Positions 23,561 to 36,580 of a DNA stretch of 64,000 bases are shown here, piece after piece. How positions within the stretch are numbered: the stretch's first letter is position 1; the number at the start of each line of letters is the position of its first letter. The stretch is from contig CAMZMU010000020.1 of the NCBI GenBank assembly GCA_947311845.1, positions 38,587,906-38,651,905 of the forward strand, read 5' to 3'. This DNA comes from Poa pratensis. Its lineage: Eukaryota > Streptophyta > Magnoliopsida > Poales > Poaceae. A model generated the notes under the pieces. It did not search any database, had not been told where the DNA came from, and worked only from the letters and a program-made list of their open reading frames with translations. A program made the translations under genes and the position numbers.

Positions 23561-24532
23561 CTGGACTTCATTGGGATCATCATCATCATCTCCACCGCCG
23601 ACACTATCATCTCCACCGCTCCACTCCGTTCCGCTGTAACATCTAGGGTTGAATCTTGTCTAGTTCATAGGGGAAACTTTCCCGGTGTTGATTACTCCTT
23701 GTGGTTGATGCTATTAAGTGAAACCGTTGAATTAAGGTTTATGTCCAGATTGTTATTCATCATTATATCACCTCTGATCATGATCTATATGATGTCTTGT
23801 GAGTAGTTCGTTTAGTTCTTGAGGACATGGGAGAAGTCTAGATGTTAGTAGTGAACTATGTTGAGTAATATTTAATGGTTTGATATTTAAGTTGTGGTGT
23901 TATTCTTGTAGTGGTGTCATGTGAACGTCGACTACATGATACTTCACCTTTATGGGCCTAGGGGAATGCATTGTGTATTCGTTTGCCAATTGTGGGGTTG
24001 CCGGAGTGACAGCAACCTGAACCCCCGTTGGTATATCGATGCATGAGGGATAGCAGGATCTCAGAGTTTAAGGCTGTGGTTAGATTTATCTTAATTACTC
24101 TCTTATATTTGCGGATGCTTATGAGGGGTATAATCACAAGTATGTATTAGTCCTAGGAAGGGCGGTGCATTAGCATAGGTTCACCCACACAACACTTATC
24201 AAAACAATGAAGATTAATCAGCTATATGAAGCGAAAGCACTTGACTAAATTCCCGTGTGTCCTCAAGAACGTTTGGTCATCATAAGTAAACCTACCGGCT
24301 TGTCCTTTGCTGTAGAAAGGATTGGGCCACTCGCTGCAATTATTATTACTGCATTTTATTTACTTGTATTTTATTTATCTGCAATATCAAAAACTCCTAA
24401 AAACTTGTCTGTGAGCATTTACAGTGAATCCTTGATCGAAACCGCTTGTCAACACCTTCTGCTCCTCGTTGGGTTCGACACTCTTATTTATCGAAAGTAC
24501 TACGATACACCCCCTATACTTGTGGGTCATCA
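23561..24532 (+). mobile_element. Element B 5' LTR, right piece
   Basis: Matches positions of about 540 to the end of the B-family LTR (compare 49322-50296) and ends GGGTCATCA at 24532, before B's primer site. With 3923-4393 it makes the original 5' LTR of about 1.5 kb. Confidence 0.9.
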
Positions 24533-24543
24533 AGACTATTTTC

Positions 24544-24561
24544 TGGCGCCTTTGCCGGGGA
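24544..24561 (+). other. Primer binding site (tRNA-Asp), element B
   Basis: TGGCGCCTTTGCCGGGGA matches the tRNA-Asp complement with one mismatch (G to T). Confidence 0.85.
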
Positions 24562-24647
24562 GTGAAGCCCTATTGGTAAGTGGAATTGGTAAGGGAAACT
24601 TTTACTGTACGTGCTGTTTTTACTTTTGTCTGCTGCTTTATTTCATT

Positions 24648-25800
24648 ATGGAGAGATCTCCGATTGAATTCCTATTTGGAAAAACTACTACCACTGCTAA
24701 GGTAGTAGATGAGGCGCCAGAGGTGCAGGTAATTCCATATAAGATACCTATGAAAATTATTGAACGTGTTACGAATAACCGCTATGAAGGAGATGGAACT
24801 GTCCATCCTGGAGATCATTTGTTGTTTTTACATGAATTATGCGAGTTGTTCAAGTGTGCAGGTATTTCAATGGATGAAGTTAAAAGAAATTATTCTCTAT
24901 ATCGTTGGCTGGCAGAGCTGCACATTGGTATAAACTGCTGAAGAATGGCCGCTCTCTTGGTTGGGAGGAAATTGTACCCCTCTTTATTCTAAATTTTATC
25001 CTCCAAGTGAAATTCACCAAGATCGGAACCTTATATATAATTTCTGGCCTCATGATGGAGAAAGTATTGCCCAAGCGTGGGGGAGATTGAAGTCATTAAT
25101 GCTCAAATGTCCCATTCATGAGCTTCCTGGTAATGTCATTATTGATAACTTCTATGCAAGGCTCTCTTTTCAAGATAAAACCTTGTTGGATACTGCTTGT
25201 TCTGGATCATTTACACGTAATAAAGAAGAGTTTAAATGGGACCTTCTTGATCGGATCCAGGAGAATACTGAAGGATGGGAGAACGACAAAGGTAGAAAGT
25301 CAGGTATAAATTATGATTATGAATGCATTAAATCTTTTATGGGAACTGAAGATTTTCATAATGTTAGTGCTGTTTATGGTCTTGATTCTCAAATTATTGC
25401 AAACAGTTTCAAGGCCTTTGCCTCTTATCTTGATATTCCTAAAAAGGAGTGGAACAAGTTTCATGCGCCTTATAAAGATAAAATTAGCTCTGTTCCTGCT
25501 AGAAGTGTTGAAGTTCATACTGTTGGTCATATTGTGCCTGAACCTTATATTGAAAAAATTCCTTTTCCTGTTAAAGTAAAGGAACATTCTATTATAGCTA
25601 GTGTGGTTAATAAAATTGCAAAGAAACCTGTAGAACCCGATGAGCAAATAACTGTTGAACCTGCTGTAGCGATAATTAAAGATCTTGTAACCGAAAGTGT
25701 AGAAGATGGGCACATCATCTTTTGTGAAGATGCTTCTAATATTGTTTCACATCCTAGTAAATCTAGGAAAACTAGTGTTCTTGTGCTTTCTGTTAGAATA
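24648..25800 (+). pseudogene. gag, element B (frameshifted)
   Basis: ATG 24648 opens M-E-R-S-P-I-E-F-L-F. The reading breaks near 24890 inside the capsid region, where a G is missing against A (AAAAGAAATTATTC against AAGAAGAAATTGTTT), and continues in the frame of 24961-25857 with FWPHDGESIAQAWGRLKSL. Protein similarity to A is high, but there are many silent and some replacement changes, so A and B are sister families and not recent copies. Confidence 0.85.
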
Positions 25801-27859
25801 GGTGATCATTGCTATTATGGTTTATGTGATATTGGTGCGAGTTCCAGTTCCTTATGAGCTTTACAGGGAAATCATGCATGAAATTGGTTCTTGTGAACTT
25901 GAAGAAATTGATGTGGTTATTCAGCTTGCTAACAGGGAAACTATCTCTCCAATTGGTATTGTTAGAGATGTGGAAGTTTTATGTGGTAAGACTAAATATC
26001 CTGCTGATTTTCTAGTACTTGGTTCGGCTGCTAGTAAAACTTGTCCTATCATTTTTGGTAGACCTTTTCTGAATACTTGTGGTGCTGTTATAGATTGTAA
26101 GAAAGTGAAAATTATTACCAAATTTGCTGGTGAATCTTATGAGTTCAATTTCTCTAAATTTGCTAAAACTCCTTATGAAACTGAATTGCCTAATGAAGAT
26201 TTTAGAGTTGAACAGCTTGCATCTATTGCTCTTGCTCCTAACGATCCTTTGCAGCAACACCTGGAGGATCATGAAAGTGAAGTCTCTATGGAAGAAAGAA
26301 ATGAGCTTGATGAAATATTTATTCGTCAACCCATACTTAAACATAATTTACCGGTTGAAGATTTGGGTACCACGCCACCACCCAAAGAGGATCCTGTTTT
26401 CGATTTAAAACCTTTACCGAATAATCTCAAATATGCTCATATTGATGATAAGAAAACATATCCTGTTATTATTAGTTCTAAACTTTCAGGTATTGAAGAA
26501 GAAAGATTATTGGAGGTATTAAGGAAACACCGAGGAGCTATTGGATATACTCTTGATGATTTAAAAGGGATTTCTCCCACTATTTGCCAACACGCCATCA
26601 ATATGGAAGATGATGCAAAACCTGTTGTTGAACATCAACGTCGTCTAATTCCTAAAATGAAGGATGTGGTAAGAAATGAGGTATTAAAACTCCTTGAAGC
26701 TGGTATTATTTATCCTATTGCTGATAGTAAATGGGTAAGTCCTGTGCATTGTGTTCCTAAGAAAGGAGGAATTACTGTTGTGCCAAATGATAATGATGAG
26801 CTTATTCCTCAAAGAGTAGTTGTAGGATATAGAATGTGCATTGATTTTCGAAAAGTTAATAAAGTCACTAAGAAAGATCATTACCCTTTACCTTTCATTG
26901 ATCAAATGTTAGAAAGGTTATCTAAGAACACTCATTTTTGTTTTCTTGATGGATATTCTGGGTTTTCACAAATTGCTGTTAGAGCTAAAGATCAAGAGAA
27001 AACTACTTTCACTTGTCCTTATGGAACTTATGCTTATAGGCGTATGCCTTTCGGTTTATGTAATGCTCCTGCTACTTTTCAAAGATGCATGTCTGCTATT
27101 TTTCATGGTTTTTGTGAAAAGATTGTGGAAGTATTTATGGATGATTTTTCTGTCTATGGAAATTCTTTTGATAACTGCCTGCGAAACCTTGATAAAGTTT
27201 TGCAGAGATGTGAGGAAACTAACCTTGTTCTTAATTGGGAGAAGTGTCGCTTTATGGTTAATGAAGGAATTGTTCTGGGACATAAAATTTCTGAAAAAGG
27301 TATTGAAGTTGATAGGGCTAAAGTTGAAGCAATTGAGAAAATGCCCTATCCCAGGGATATCAAAGGTATTCGAAGTATTCTTGGTCATGCTGGTTTTTAT
27401 AGAAGGTTTATTAAAGATTTCTCTAAAATTTCAAAGCCTCTTACTAATCTTCTCCAAAAAGATGTACCTTTTGTTTTTGATGATGATTGTAAGGAAGCTT
27501 TCGAAACTCTGAAAAAGGCTCTAATTACTGCTCCTATTGTTGAACCACCTGATTGGAATTTACCTTTTGAAATTATGTGTGATGCTAGTGATTTTGCTGT
27601 AGGTGCTGTTCTTGGACAGCGAATTGATAAGAAATTGAATGTCATTCATTATGCTAGTAAGACTCTTGATTCTGCTCAAAAGAATTATGCTACTACTGAA
27701 AAAGAGTTCCTAGCTGTAGTTTTTGCTTGTGACAAGTTTAGACCTTATATTGTTGATTCAAAAGTCACTATTCATACTGATCATGCTGCTATTAAGTACC
27801 TTATGGAAAAGAAAGATGCTAAGACTAGGCTTATTAGGTGGGTGCTGCTTTTACAAGAA
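25801..27859 (+). pseudogene. pol protease-RT-RNase H, element B, cut by the Helitron
   Basis: The protease motif C-D-I-G-A-S-S-S lies at about 25823 and a small shift follows near 25850. From there a single open frame covers RT and RNase H to the Helitron joint. RT has CVPKKGG, CIDFRKVNKV, FLDGYSGFSQI, RRMPFGLCNAPATF and the catalytic F-M-D-D (about 27137), all intact. RNase H has D-A-S-D-F, the [13 protein letters not shown] segment and H-T-D-H-A-A. The frame is lost at 27860, after L-L-L-Q-E. It is the best preserved RT of the three Athila-like copies. Confidence 0.9.
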
Positions 27860-27870
27860 CTAGCAAGGTG

Positions 27871-27890
27871 GCCCGCGCACATGCGCGGGC
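27871..27890 (-). terminator. Helitron 3' terminal hairpin
   Basis: GCCCGCGCA and TGCGCGGGC form a perfect 9-bp stem with a 2-nt loop, 7 nt inside the CTAG end. This is the rolling-circle termination signal of Helitrons. Confidence 0.9.
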
Positions 27891-27899
27891 AAGGTTTTT

Positions 27900-30780
27900 A
27901 TTGTCTTTATATATTTTTATTTGAAATTAGTTGAATAAAGTTCTATGTTGGCCATTCTGCAATTGTTCTTTCTAGGCATAACACGTGTATAGGAAATCAT
28001 TATTGTGGCACAATGTCGCAGAAATTCAAATGTTGATGTAAATCCAATGATCGATAAGCATCGATGATACAAATGTGGATTCTCGTGTGCAAGATTATAA
28101 ATGGTAAAACACGGCCCCTTCAGCTTCATTTAAGTATATGAATGGAATATGTTCGACTAATCCGTGTTCACGTAGACATTTGGACTACATAATTTGACCA
28201 AATGTGAGACTCACCGTCAAATTTTCATATAAGCGCTAGAGGTGCAAACTAATGAAAAGAAGAATTTCCAAGTCGCAGATCATACCCCAAAGTGTCATTC
28301 CTTCCTGTACCTGAAATCCAGAGATCGTATTGTTCATAATCTTTACAAACAGCCATTATGGATGTTTACTATTGAGAGAGATGGTAGCTGTCAGTAGTCG
28401 AAAACACTTCAATGAACTCTTCGTCCTTAGATTCATCTGGCTAACAAAGTATAGTGTGCTGTATTAGAGCAATCAAATGTCCAGGCCAATTGCAAAAACT
28501 CCTAAGAAATAATAACATGGGAAAGTCTATATGTGCTAAAGCGAAACAATCCACAATGGTTTTTTCCTAATTGAAGAAAGCATAGCAACCAATCAGCTCC
28601 GATTCCTGAAAATTAAAGGAGGGAAAGGAATGTTGAAGTACCTTGAGACACTGAAGCATTCTAGATGTATTAGTACCGTAGCTGCATTATAGTTATTTGA
28701 ATAACCCTTTGTTGGGTGATAAGCAGATAAGTCATACAACTTCCCAACATGATGGTATTATTTTTCTTCCGGACCATAGCACTGCATTGGAGCTAAGCAA
28801 CTAATTTTCCTCGAAGAACCAAGCACAAAGGAATGGGAAAGTAACACGAGTTCAAATTCGATAGAAGCAAAGATGACATACCGGTAATGAGTTAAAGGAA
28901 AAGAACAAAATCGAAATACTTTACTGGCTTCTTCTATATTACATCAAATGGAAAGAAGTTTTTCTGTACTAAAGAGTTCACAAAAACATCTTGGAGAGGT
29001 GTTTCAGGATAACATCTTGATGGAGCGTGTCTGTTTACGCAGCAAGAAAATTATTAGATCCGTTGAAATTTATATGCTCTTATGCCGGAGCGCTTCTACG
29101 GCTCTACACCACACATTGCAATCACTTTCATAAAAATCATCTGATAGATATACACTACATCGGAGACCAATAAATTACCTAGATTGCATAGGTAACATGC
29201 ATAGAAATCAATCAGTGTAGAAGGAGCACTGGTCTAATTTTTCCGAATGCACAAAAGCCTTAAAAGGTGTGTTCCTACTTGTACATGTATCACAATGATG
29301 CTGCATTGCTGCCAACAGGTTACACCGTTACAGGCTTGAACTCCTGTGCGGTGCGTGGGCGACACCTTAATTGTCTATTAATTTTTTATATGATCCATTA
29401 AAGGGAAACCGTTCTACACAACCTAATACAAATTCGGCATTTAACGAAGTCCTAGGATGACATTATCTTAATATTAATTTATTTATTTTTTAATATAATT
29501 TTGTATGAAGATAAGTACTACTCGTATAATATTTTTGATTAGTTGAGTAGTTGTAATTCTTTGAATTTACCAACAAATATATATGCATAAAATTACTAAT
29601 CAATTGATATTATACTATTGATCTACGATTAAATAAGATATATATATATAATATGGTTCTAAATTACACGATAATGAGTATTTGTGTATATTTTTAGATG
29701 TTTTTAATTAGTTCACTTGTATTTTGCCCCAGTTATGCATTTGTGGGTCTAGTGCACATGCTTATTGTGCATTTTCTAACTGTTCGATCAAGTGGCTTGT
29801 TGGAAAATAAACAGTAGCATAATTTTCTTTAACTCTCTAAAACTTCAAGCATGCATGTATATTAATTTTCACTGTTTTCATAATAACGTTTGAAGTCTCC
29901 AATCTTTTTTCTCACGTACATATTCGTGCGCTACATGCTCCTGAGTCCCTGATCCCACCGAATCGAATTATCACTGTAAGGGAAGGAATTAAAAACTCTC
30001 TCCTCACGTGTAACCGGTCACTGTTTTTTGGGACTTGTACTGTTTTAATTCACCCAGAGTCCCAGACACGCACACCCATATTCTGAAAAGCAGCCTAATA
30101 ATGATCCCCTTCATTACTCTCACTGTTCCACTTTGTTTCCACCGCTGCTCTCCAAATCTGGTTGTCTCCGGCTCTCTTCTCACAGGAATCCACCAAATTC
30201 AGATCAGGCTGACGGTCTCCCTCTCCCAGAGAGGAGTCTATGAATCAGGCACCTTCAGTCCGAGCAGGAGCTCGAGGCTTGCGCGCAGTTTGGGGCTAAT
30301 GGCGGGTGGTCGGCCGGCCGTCTACTTGGAGAAGATAGAGGGCTTGGTGGCTGGTGTTTTTTTGAATCGGCAAGGAAGCTGCCATGAATTGGTACCAGCT
30401 TATCTTTTTTTTACTTTTTTTGCGGAAGTATATTTTTTACTTTTTATTCCGCAATGGAAATGCCAACACATTCTCTTGTGATATCAGACGATGCTATTTT
30501 GTTTCTTCTTCCTCTCATTTTTAGTATATTCTTAGTTCTGCTTTATACCGTGCTCCTAGGTGCAGAGAGCTTTTCACGATCAGGTAATCTGTATACGTAC
30601 TCACAACTTTTCTCATTACCTCCTGCACGATAGCATTAGTTCTTCGCATGTCGAAAAGTAAATTGTTTCTACAGGCATAGCATTAGCAGGCCTTTTTTTT
30701 TCTTTTGCTCATATCATATATAAAGATACCAAATTGATTATATTCCATTAGTCATTCTCTGTCAAAGGTTTGACTTTTTC
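27900..30780. other. Helitron 3' non-coding region
   Basis: About 2.9 kb of mainly AT-rich DNA with only short ORFs. I recognise no protein on either strand. The piece at about 30035-30370 is less AT-rich and could be captured host DNA, but nothing identifies it. Confidence 0.5.
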
Positions 30781-33000
30781 TGTAGACTATGTTCTGAACT
30801 ACACCTTTGTCAGTTGCCATTACCTGCAGCCCTTCCCTTCTTGTCACTCTTGAGAATGCTACCTATAGTTGTCTGTGTGAGAAAACTTATTTAGGTTGGT
30901 ATAGTCCTACCGTGTTTAGAGATTGCCCGGACTTTTTTTCTGTTGTCATGGCAAAGCACACCGAAATAGGATACTGTCTCCGTTTTAGAAGGAATGGAAA
31001 TGCTGATTCTGTTGGTGACGTTATTATTTTTGGAATATAAACCTTTTCTCCAACATGAGTTCCTGTTATTATCTGTGCCTCGATGAATCTTCTTCCAAGT
31101 TGAATAATCGTCGTCCTTTAGTCCTTATACCATTGCATAACCTGGCACTTTGGTTTATCTGCGCCTCGATGAATCTTCTTCCAAGTCGAATAATCGTCGT
31201 CCTTATACCCACATAGGAGCATCACTGGTAGGCCTAGTTTTAGTTATAGCTCCTGATTCGGAATTCCAGGGAATGTTAAGCTGTTTAGAGATTCTGTATA
31301 GTATACCATATGTGTTTCAGCATTTAAGGTTGTTACTTTGCATACTTTGTCACAGCTTATGTAAGTTTTGTAGTTGATCCATTATATATTCATTTATCTT
31401 GCGGACTGTTTTGTTCCTTGTTGGTGGTACCTCTCCCTCAAATCTGGATAGGTGCTTTCCAGAATTACATTTTTGGATCATTTCCTTTTTTCAGTAGTAT
31501 GCCACTTGGTTTTTTAATCAATTCTTCACCTTCCGCTCATTTGTATGTTTCATAGCCAATATTGAGAATCCAGTCTTCAAACTCCTGCTACCCTTTGCTT
31601 ATCGGTTATATCATTTCTCATGCTATTAAGTCGCATGTTCTATGTTAGATTCAGTATATGGAAGTGTTTCCAAAGATATGACCTTTTAATGGATGTAGTG
31701 ACTAAGTTGTGTCTTCTTCCCTTTGGTAGAATTGGAAATATGTGGCGAAAGTCTCACCATTGGAGCCTCATCCCATAGTATTACCATTTTTTTTAACAGT
31801 TATTGCAAGTGTGTATCTTGTCTGATGTCACATATTGACTCTTCTGTAAGGATAAGTGGGATGTGGAACCTTGAGTGAGTTGTTGTACCCCCTCTAGAAG
31901 CAGCGTTGCAATACCACACAATGCTACTGCTAGTACTATCTTGCCTTTAGAACACATTTTTGTTCTCATTGCCTAGGTCTTATGCATTCCACCATATCCA
32001 TCCACAAATAATCATTTTCCAAATCTTTGTCGGTTGATTCCATCATTGAATCAAGTGCATTTAGTTTTTTAGAGTTTATATTACTGAAGATCCTCAAGTG
32101 CTCTTGTGTTTAATCCGCTTTGTTGTAGCTCATCTCTTCATTAAGAAGATAGTTTCCGAGTTCCTTTATCTCTGAAGAATTTGGAGGTTCTATTCCTGGG
32201 TATTTATTGGTTGTCTTTCCAGCTTGTCTCATGAGCTTCTCTATTTCTACCAAGGCATGTCCTTGCTTGTGTAAAGCTGTCAGGCAAAGTGTAGGATAGT
32301 TCAAGAGTTTTCTCTGTATGTACTTCACGTCTTTGCTTAAAACTTCCCAACATGATTCCCACATGAGTTTAGGACCTGTTAATTTGTGTTGGTTACCTAG
32401 TTCCCAATTTAATGCCTCACTGATCCACTCAAGCCACCCTTTGGCTTCATCAAGATATCCTAGTACTTGCATGCTGCTTCTTTTGATGGGTGGTCAACTC
32501 CATTTACTTTTCTCGAGTCTTTGAAAGATGTACATCCTTTGACAACATTAAGTAGCATTCGCATGTAATATTTTTCACCGCTTGCTTGATGGGTGTAATA
32601 TAACCTTCCAACTGATCTTCACTTTTTCCTTTTGGTCCATTTTTTTTTCCATACACATTTTGACAGGATTTCTGCATATGTTAGTTCTCTGGCTTCTTTA
32701 CACATCTTATTTGTCTCCATGCACTGTGTAAATTTAGTGATTCATACTCTTTTCTTTTTGTACAATTTTGTTAAATATGTAAAATCCATGTAGAATCCAA
32801 GAAAATGACATGTTGCTCATTCTGCGGGTGAAAAGGCAACCTTTCAATGCAGTGATCTCGGAAGTGAATCTCGAACTGAAATATTCTCCAACATGGGTTG
32901 TTTCCTGATATATATGTGCAGTTGAGGTAGTTATTGATCTCATTATTTTCTATTAGTGTTGTCGTCTAGTCATCACCTTTATTTAGTGTTTAAAAATGTA
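30780..33000 (-). pseudogene. Helitron RepHel (PIF1-like helicase) remnant
   Basis: Read on the minus strand with several frameshifts and stops. About 32900-32800 gives WRIFQFEIHFRDHCIERLPF and 32700-32560 gives EARELTYAEI and M-R-M-L-L-N-V-V-K-G, the region between Rep and helicase. The longest open piece, 32472-32110, reads ALVEIEKLMRQAGKTTNKYPG and E-L-G-N-Y-L-L-N-E-E. The C-terminal helicase motifs lie at about 31100-30800: TGTHVGEKVYIPKI, L-K-R-R-Q-Y-P-I, then C-F-A-M-T with a G-Q-S-L core, and VAFSRVTRREGL. An 89-bp-offset duplication (31079 and 31168) falls inside it. The HUH Rep domain is not recognisable, so the gene cannot be active. Confidence 0.85.
31078..31208. repeat. Short direct duplication in the Helitron helicase
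   Basis: About 40 bp (CCTCGATGAATCTTCTTCCA and following) occurs at 31079 and 31168 with very few differences. It duplicates a piece of the helicase C-terminal coding sequence. Confidence 0.8.
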
Positions 33001-34740
33001 CTTTATCGAGAGAGATCTATTGCATACCTCGACATTTATATGTGCTTGATCCTTACCAGTAGTTTCTACTCTATGGGACGACATATCTGTTATCCAATTT
33101 GACTTTCCCCTTCTGTATGTATGTTCCTTCGTCTCGCCTTTTATACTGTGTATCCATCTTCACCGATGGTCGTTTATGTTAAATGTGTCCATCTAATCAA
33201 AATAAATTTTAACGATTTCCCCCTAGCTTCCACCTGCCTGCTAAAAAATTGTTACAGAATTTTTCTGAATTCATTTATGAACAAAATATTTCATGTACGT
33301 GTTAAGTTCATTTGATTCTGCATCACACTTGCAACTTGGTACTAATTGATGTCAATATGATATGTAAACACTTCAGGAGAAAGGAGATCATACCCTTGCA
33401 GAGGTTAGTGGAAATAATGTGCCTGAGCTCTGAATCAGTCCTTTCTGACCGGTCCTGCAACGACGGACATCGGCGGCTGCCTGAGTGCTAGGTATCTAGG
33501 CCGTGCTGTCATCGATCTCAATTCCTTGCTCTCTTTTACACGGTGTCAACAACAAAGGCTATCAGCAAGCGCTTACCTGCTGAGCAACGAAGACATCAAG
33601 AGATGAGTATGCGGCTCCGATCAAGTAATTATTGCTTGGAGAGACCGGCAGCAAACTTTAATCCTAAAACTGCATGCGGCTTATTTCTTGCACAGACGCG
33701 GAGTGGCATACAGATAGCCGTGATAGATGTGTGTGCATCTATTGTTTTACATTCTTGATTCTGATGGTAACAAATTCTAGAGATGGTATGTTGTACTGTA
33801 AACATATATATGGAGCTGTCAAATAAAACATACAATTCATGCGACAGTACGTACCCAGCTTTGGGGGTGTCTGACAGAAATCTTCCATTGGAGCTACCTC
33901 TGCCCTTCATTAGCAAATCTTCAATTAATCTTGCAGGCGGCATCTGCACTGGTTGTCGTATGTGTGCATGAGGCAACCAAAACTGAAACTTGAGATGAAT
34001 ACGGGTTCTCACCTAACGCCAGAATACTGCACAGGTTGGATCGCAGGTGGACAAACCTACAGATTGAAGAGGAGCGTGAGGGCAGCTCGGCCAGAAAATT
34101 CACAAAATCATTTATCTACACTTTCAGCTGATCCATGTGCTGATTCTCCCGCTACTGATAACTGATCTGATCTTGGTCAGAAATTCATGTGCTGCTTGTT
34201 CCTAGGGAAGTGGCGTAGGACACAGCGTATTAATTTATCAATCTATCAATGGATATATTGCATGATTTGCGAACGTGTGATCTGATAAATTAAAATAATG
34301 TAATTGCATGCAAAGAGCAGCTTTACCAACGTGGAGAACTGGGTAACCTCAGAGCATGGATCGTCAGCGGCGCTGCATAATTTTCGTTGGCTGCCGCATA
34401 GGAGCAGGGGCGCGGGCGCGGTAACTTTTTCCGTCGACTCCCTCGATCGGTGCAAGGCCATGTCATGGCGGCGGCTCAGTTCCTTCTTTCGTGGCATAGA
34501 GTTAGGGCTGGTTCTTTTCATGTCCCTGCGTCCTATGTTTTCCCTGCGTCCTATGTTTTTCCTTTGCATCGTTATATTTGATTGGGTACGGGACGGGGTC
34601 GTGGGTGGGAGCTGATAAGTAAAATTGATCGGTAGAGATTTACTAATGATTAAATTCAACGTTCAGATCTTTCTGATTATTGTGGGATTTTCTTTGATTT
34701 CTCTAATTTCTGGTTAGCCCATAATTTACTTTTAATATAT
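33000..34740. other. Helitron 5' region
   Basis: Contains only short ORFs without recognisable similarity. The Rep domain would be expected here on the minus strand, but I could not find its HUH motif by eye. Confidence 0.45.
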
Positions 34741-34746
34741 AATAGA

Positions 34747-36174
34747 TTTGATTTACATATTGTAGATAGGAAAGGTGCTAAAAATCCTGTTGCTGATAAT
34801 TTATCTAGATTGGAAAACATTGCTTATGATCATATACCTGTTAATGATAGTTTTCCAAATGAGCAATTGGCTGCAATAAAGGTGAGCTCGCGAGATAGTC
34901 CTTGGTAAGCTGATTACGCTAACTTTATTGTTTCCAAGTACTTACCTCCAACCTTTTCAGTTCAGCAAAGAAGGAAATTCTTTTATGACTTGAGGCATTA
35001 TTTCTGGGACGACCCACACTTATATAAAGAAGGAGTGGATGGTATTATGCGAAGATGTGTCCCTGAATATGAACAACAAGAGATATTGAGAAAATGTCAT
35101 GGTAGTGCTTATGGAGGACATCACGCTGGAGATAGAACTGCACAAAAAGTTCTACAATCAGGTTTTTATTGGCCAACTCTCTTTAATGATGCAAGGAAGT
35201 TTATTTTATCCTGTGATGAATGCCAAAGAGTTGGTAATATCTCTAGACGCAATAAAATGCCTATGAATTATTCTCTTGTTATTGAACCATTTGATTGTTG
35301 GGGATTCGACTTCATGGGTCATTTCCCTCCTTCAGAAGGTAATACTCATATACTTGTTGCTGTTGATTATGTTACTAAATGGGTAGAAGCCATACCTACA
35401 AAAAGTGCTGATGGTGGGACCTCTTTAAAAATGCTTTTAGATGTTATTTTCCCTAGGTTTGGTGTACCTAGATATCTTATGACTGATGGAGGTTCTCATT
35501 TTATTCATGGTGGTTTTAGAAAGACCCTTGCTAAATATGGTGTTAATCATAGAATTGCTTCGGCTTATCATCCCCAAACAAGTGGGCAAGTAGAATTATC
35601 AAATAGAGAAATTAAATCTATCTTGCAAAAGACTGTTAATAAGTCTAGGAAAAATTGGGCTAGTAAGTTAACTGATGCTTTATGGGCTTATAGAACTGCT
35701 TATAAAAACCCTATGGGTATGTCTCCTTATAAAATGGTTTATGGAAAAGCTTGCCATTTGCCTTTAGAACTAGAACACAAAGCTTATTGGGCAGTGAGAG
35801 AACTTAATAGAGATTTTAAACTTGCTGGTAAGAAAAGGTTGCTTCAATTAAGTTCTTTAGATGAATGGAGAAGTGAAGCTTATGAAAATGCTAGACTTTT
35901 TAAGGAGAAAGTTAAGAAATGGCATGATAGGAGGATTATTAAGAGAGAATTCAATGTTGGTGAGAAAGTTCTATTGTATAGGTCTCGTCTTAGATTTTTT
36001 GCAGGAAAATTACTCTCAAAATGGGAAGGACCTTTTGTTATTGTGGAGGTGTATCGTTCAGGTGCAATAAAGATTGCCTCATTGAAAGATGACTCTACAC
36101 AAGTGGTGAATGGACAAACACTTAAACACTATATTTCTGGAGATTCTTATAATGAAGATGTTGATGTTATTTGA
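34747..36174 (+). pseudogene. pol integrase, element B (two nonsense codons)
   Basis: Resumes B pol after the Helitron with [15 protein letters not shown] replaces a Tyr codon (near 34906, S-P-W-stop-A-D-Y). From there the reading is open to 36174. The HHCC domain (GGHH then C-D-E-C), the D-D-E core ([33 protein letters not shown]) and the GPY/F-type module (W-E-G-P-F) are all intact. A TGA at 36172 stands where array A has AAA, removing about 22 C-terminal residues. Apart from the nonsense codons this is the best integrase of the A/B copies. Confidence 0.88.
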
Positions 36175-36339
36175 GTGGTAACTCCGGAAACTTTTATTAA
36201 AAAGCAAATTGAGGGAACTGCAGAGTCTGATTTCGAATAGGTAACAGTTTCGGTAAGAAAACGTCCACGTTTAACTTTCCAAAAGTTATTTTTGTTATTT
36301 TTATTAAATATGGAAAATTACGAGATCGAAACGGGGAAG

Positions 36340-36486
36340 AAACGGTGCCCGAGGGCACCTCACCACGTCGTGGCGCGGGCCCACCCCTGGCCGCGCCACC
36401 ACATGGTCAGGGCTCCTCGGAGCCCGTCTCCGACCAGGTTTCTTTCCCGTGCCTTCCTTTTGTCGTAAAACTTTTTGCTATATAAT
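36340..36486 (+). promoter_or_regulatory. Internal GC block and TATA box, element B
   Basis: The GC-rich block (about 36343-36420) resembles B's own LTR block near 40290-40360 (shared GTGGCGCGG and TGGC.GCGCC pieces). TATATAAT at 36479 is 102 nt before the ATG at 36581, the same spacing as in both A copies although the intervening sequence differs. Confidence 0.5.
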
Positions 36487-36580
36487 CCCCCGGATCCCCC
36501 GAGGTCCGTATATCGTCTTTTTATCGTGTTTTCGTTTCGACCTGTTTCTGCCAGGAATTGCTCTCAGTTTTAGAAGCGCC

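Larger units (their letters stand above)
27860..34746 (-). mobile_element. Helitron with decayed RepHel gene
   Basis: On the minus strand it begins TCTATTATATATTAAAAG (34746 downward) and ends in a GC-rich hairpin followed by CACCTTGCTAG (27870-27860). It lies between A and T with no target duplication. Removing it rejoins the B pol sequence CAAGAA/TTTGATTTAC exactly as in array A (near 17969). These are the defining Helitron features. It is 6887 bp long with helicase remnants at about 30780-33000, so it descends from an autonomous copy but is dead. I see no captured gene that I can name. Confidence 0.92.

Noticed and set aside
30035..30481. A 148-residue plus-strand ORF as a gene
   Set aside because: No similarity that I recognise; it lies in Helitron non-coding DNA opposite to the element's coding strand.
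34246..34659. A 137-residue minus-strand ORF in the Helitron as a captured gene
   Set aside because: No recognisable domain, unremarkable composition, and it overlaps an ORF on the other strand.
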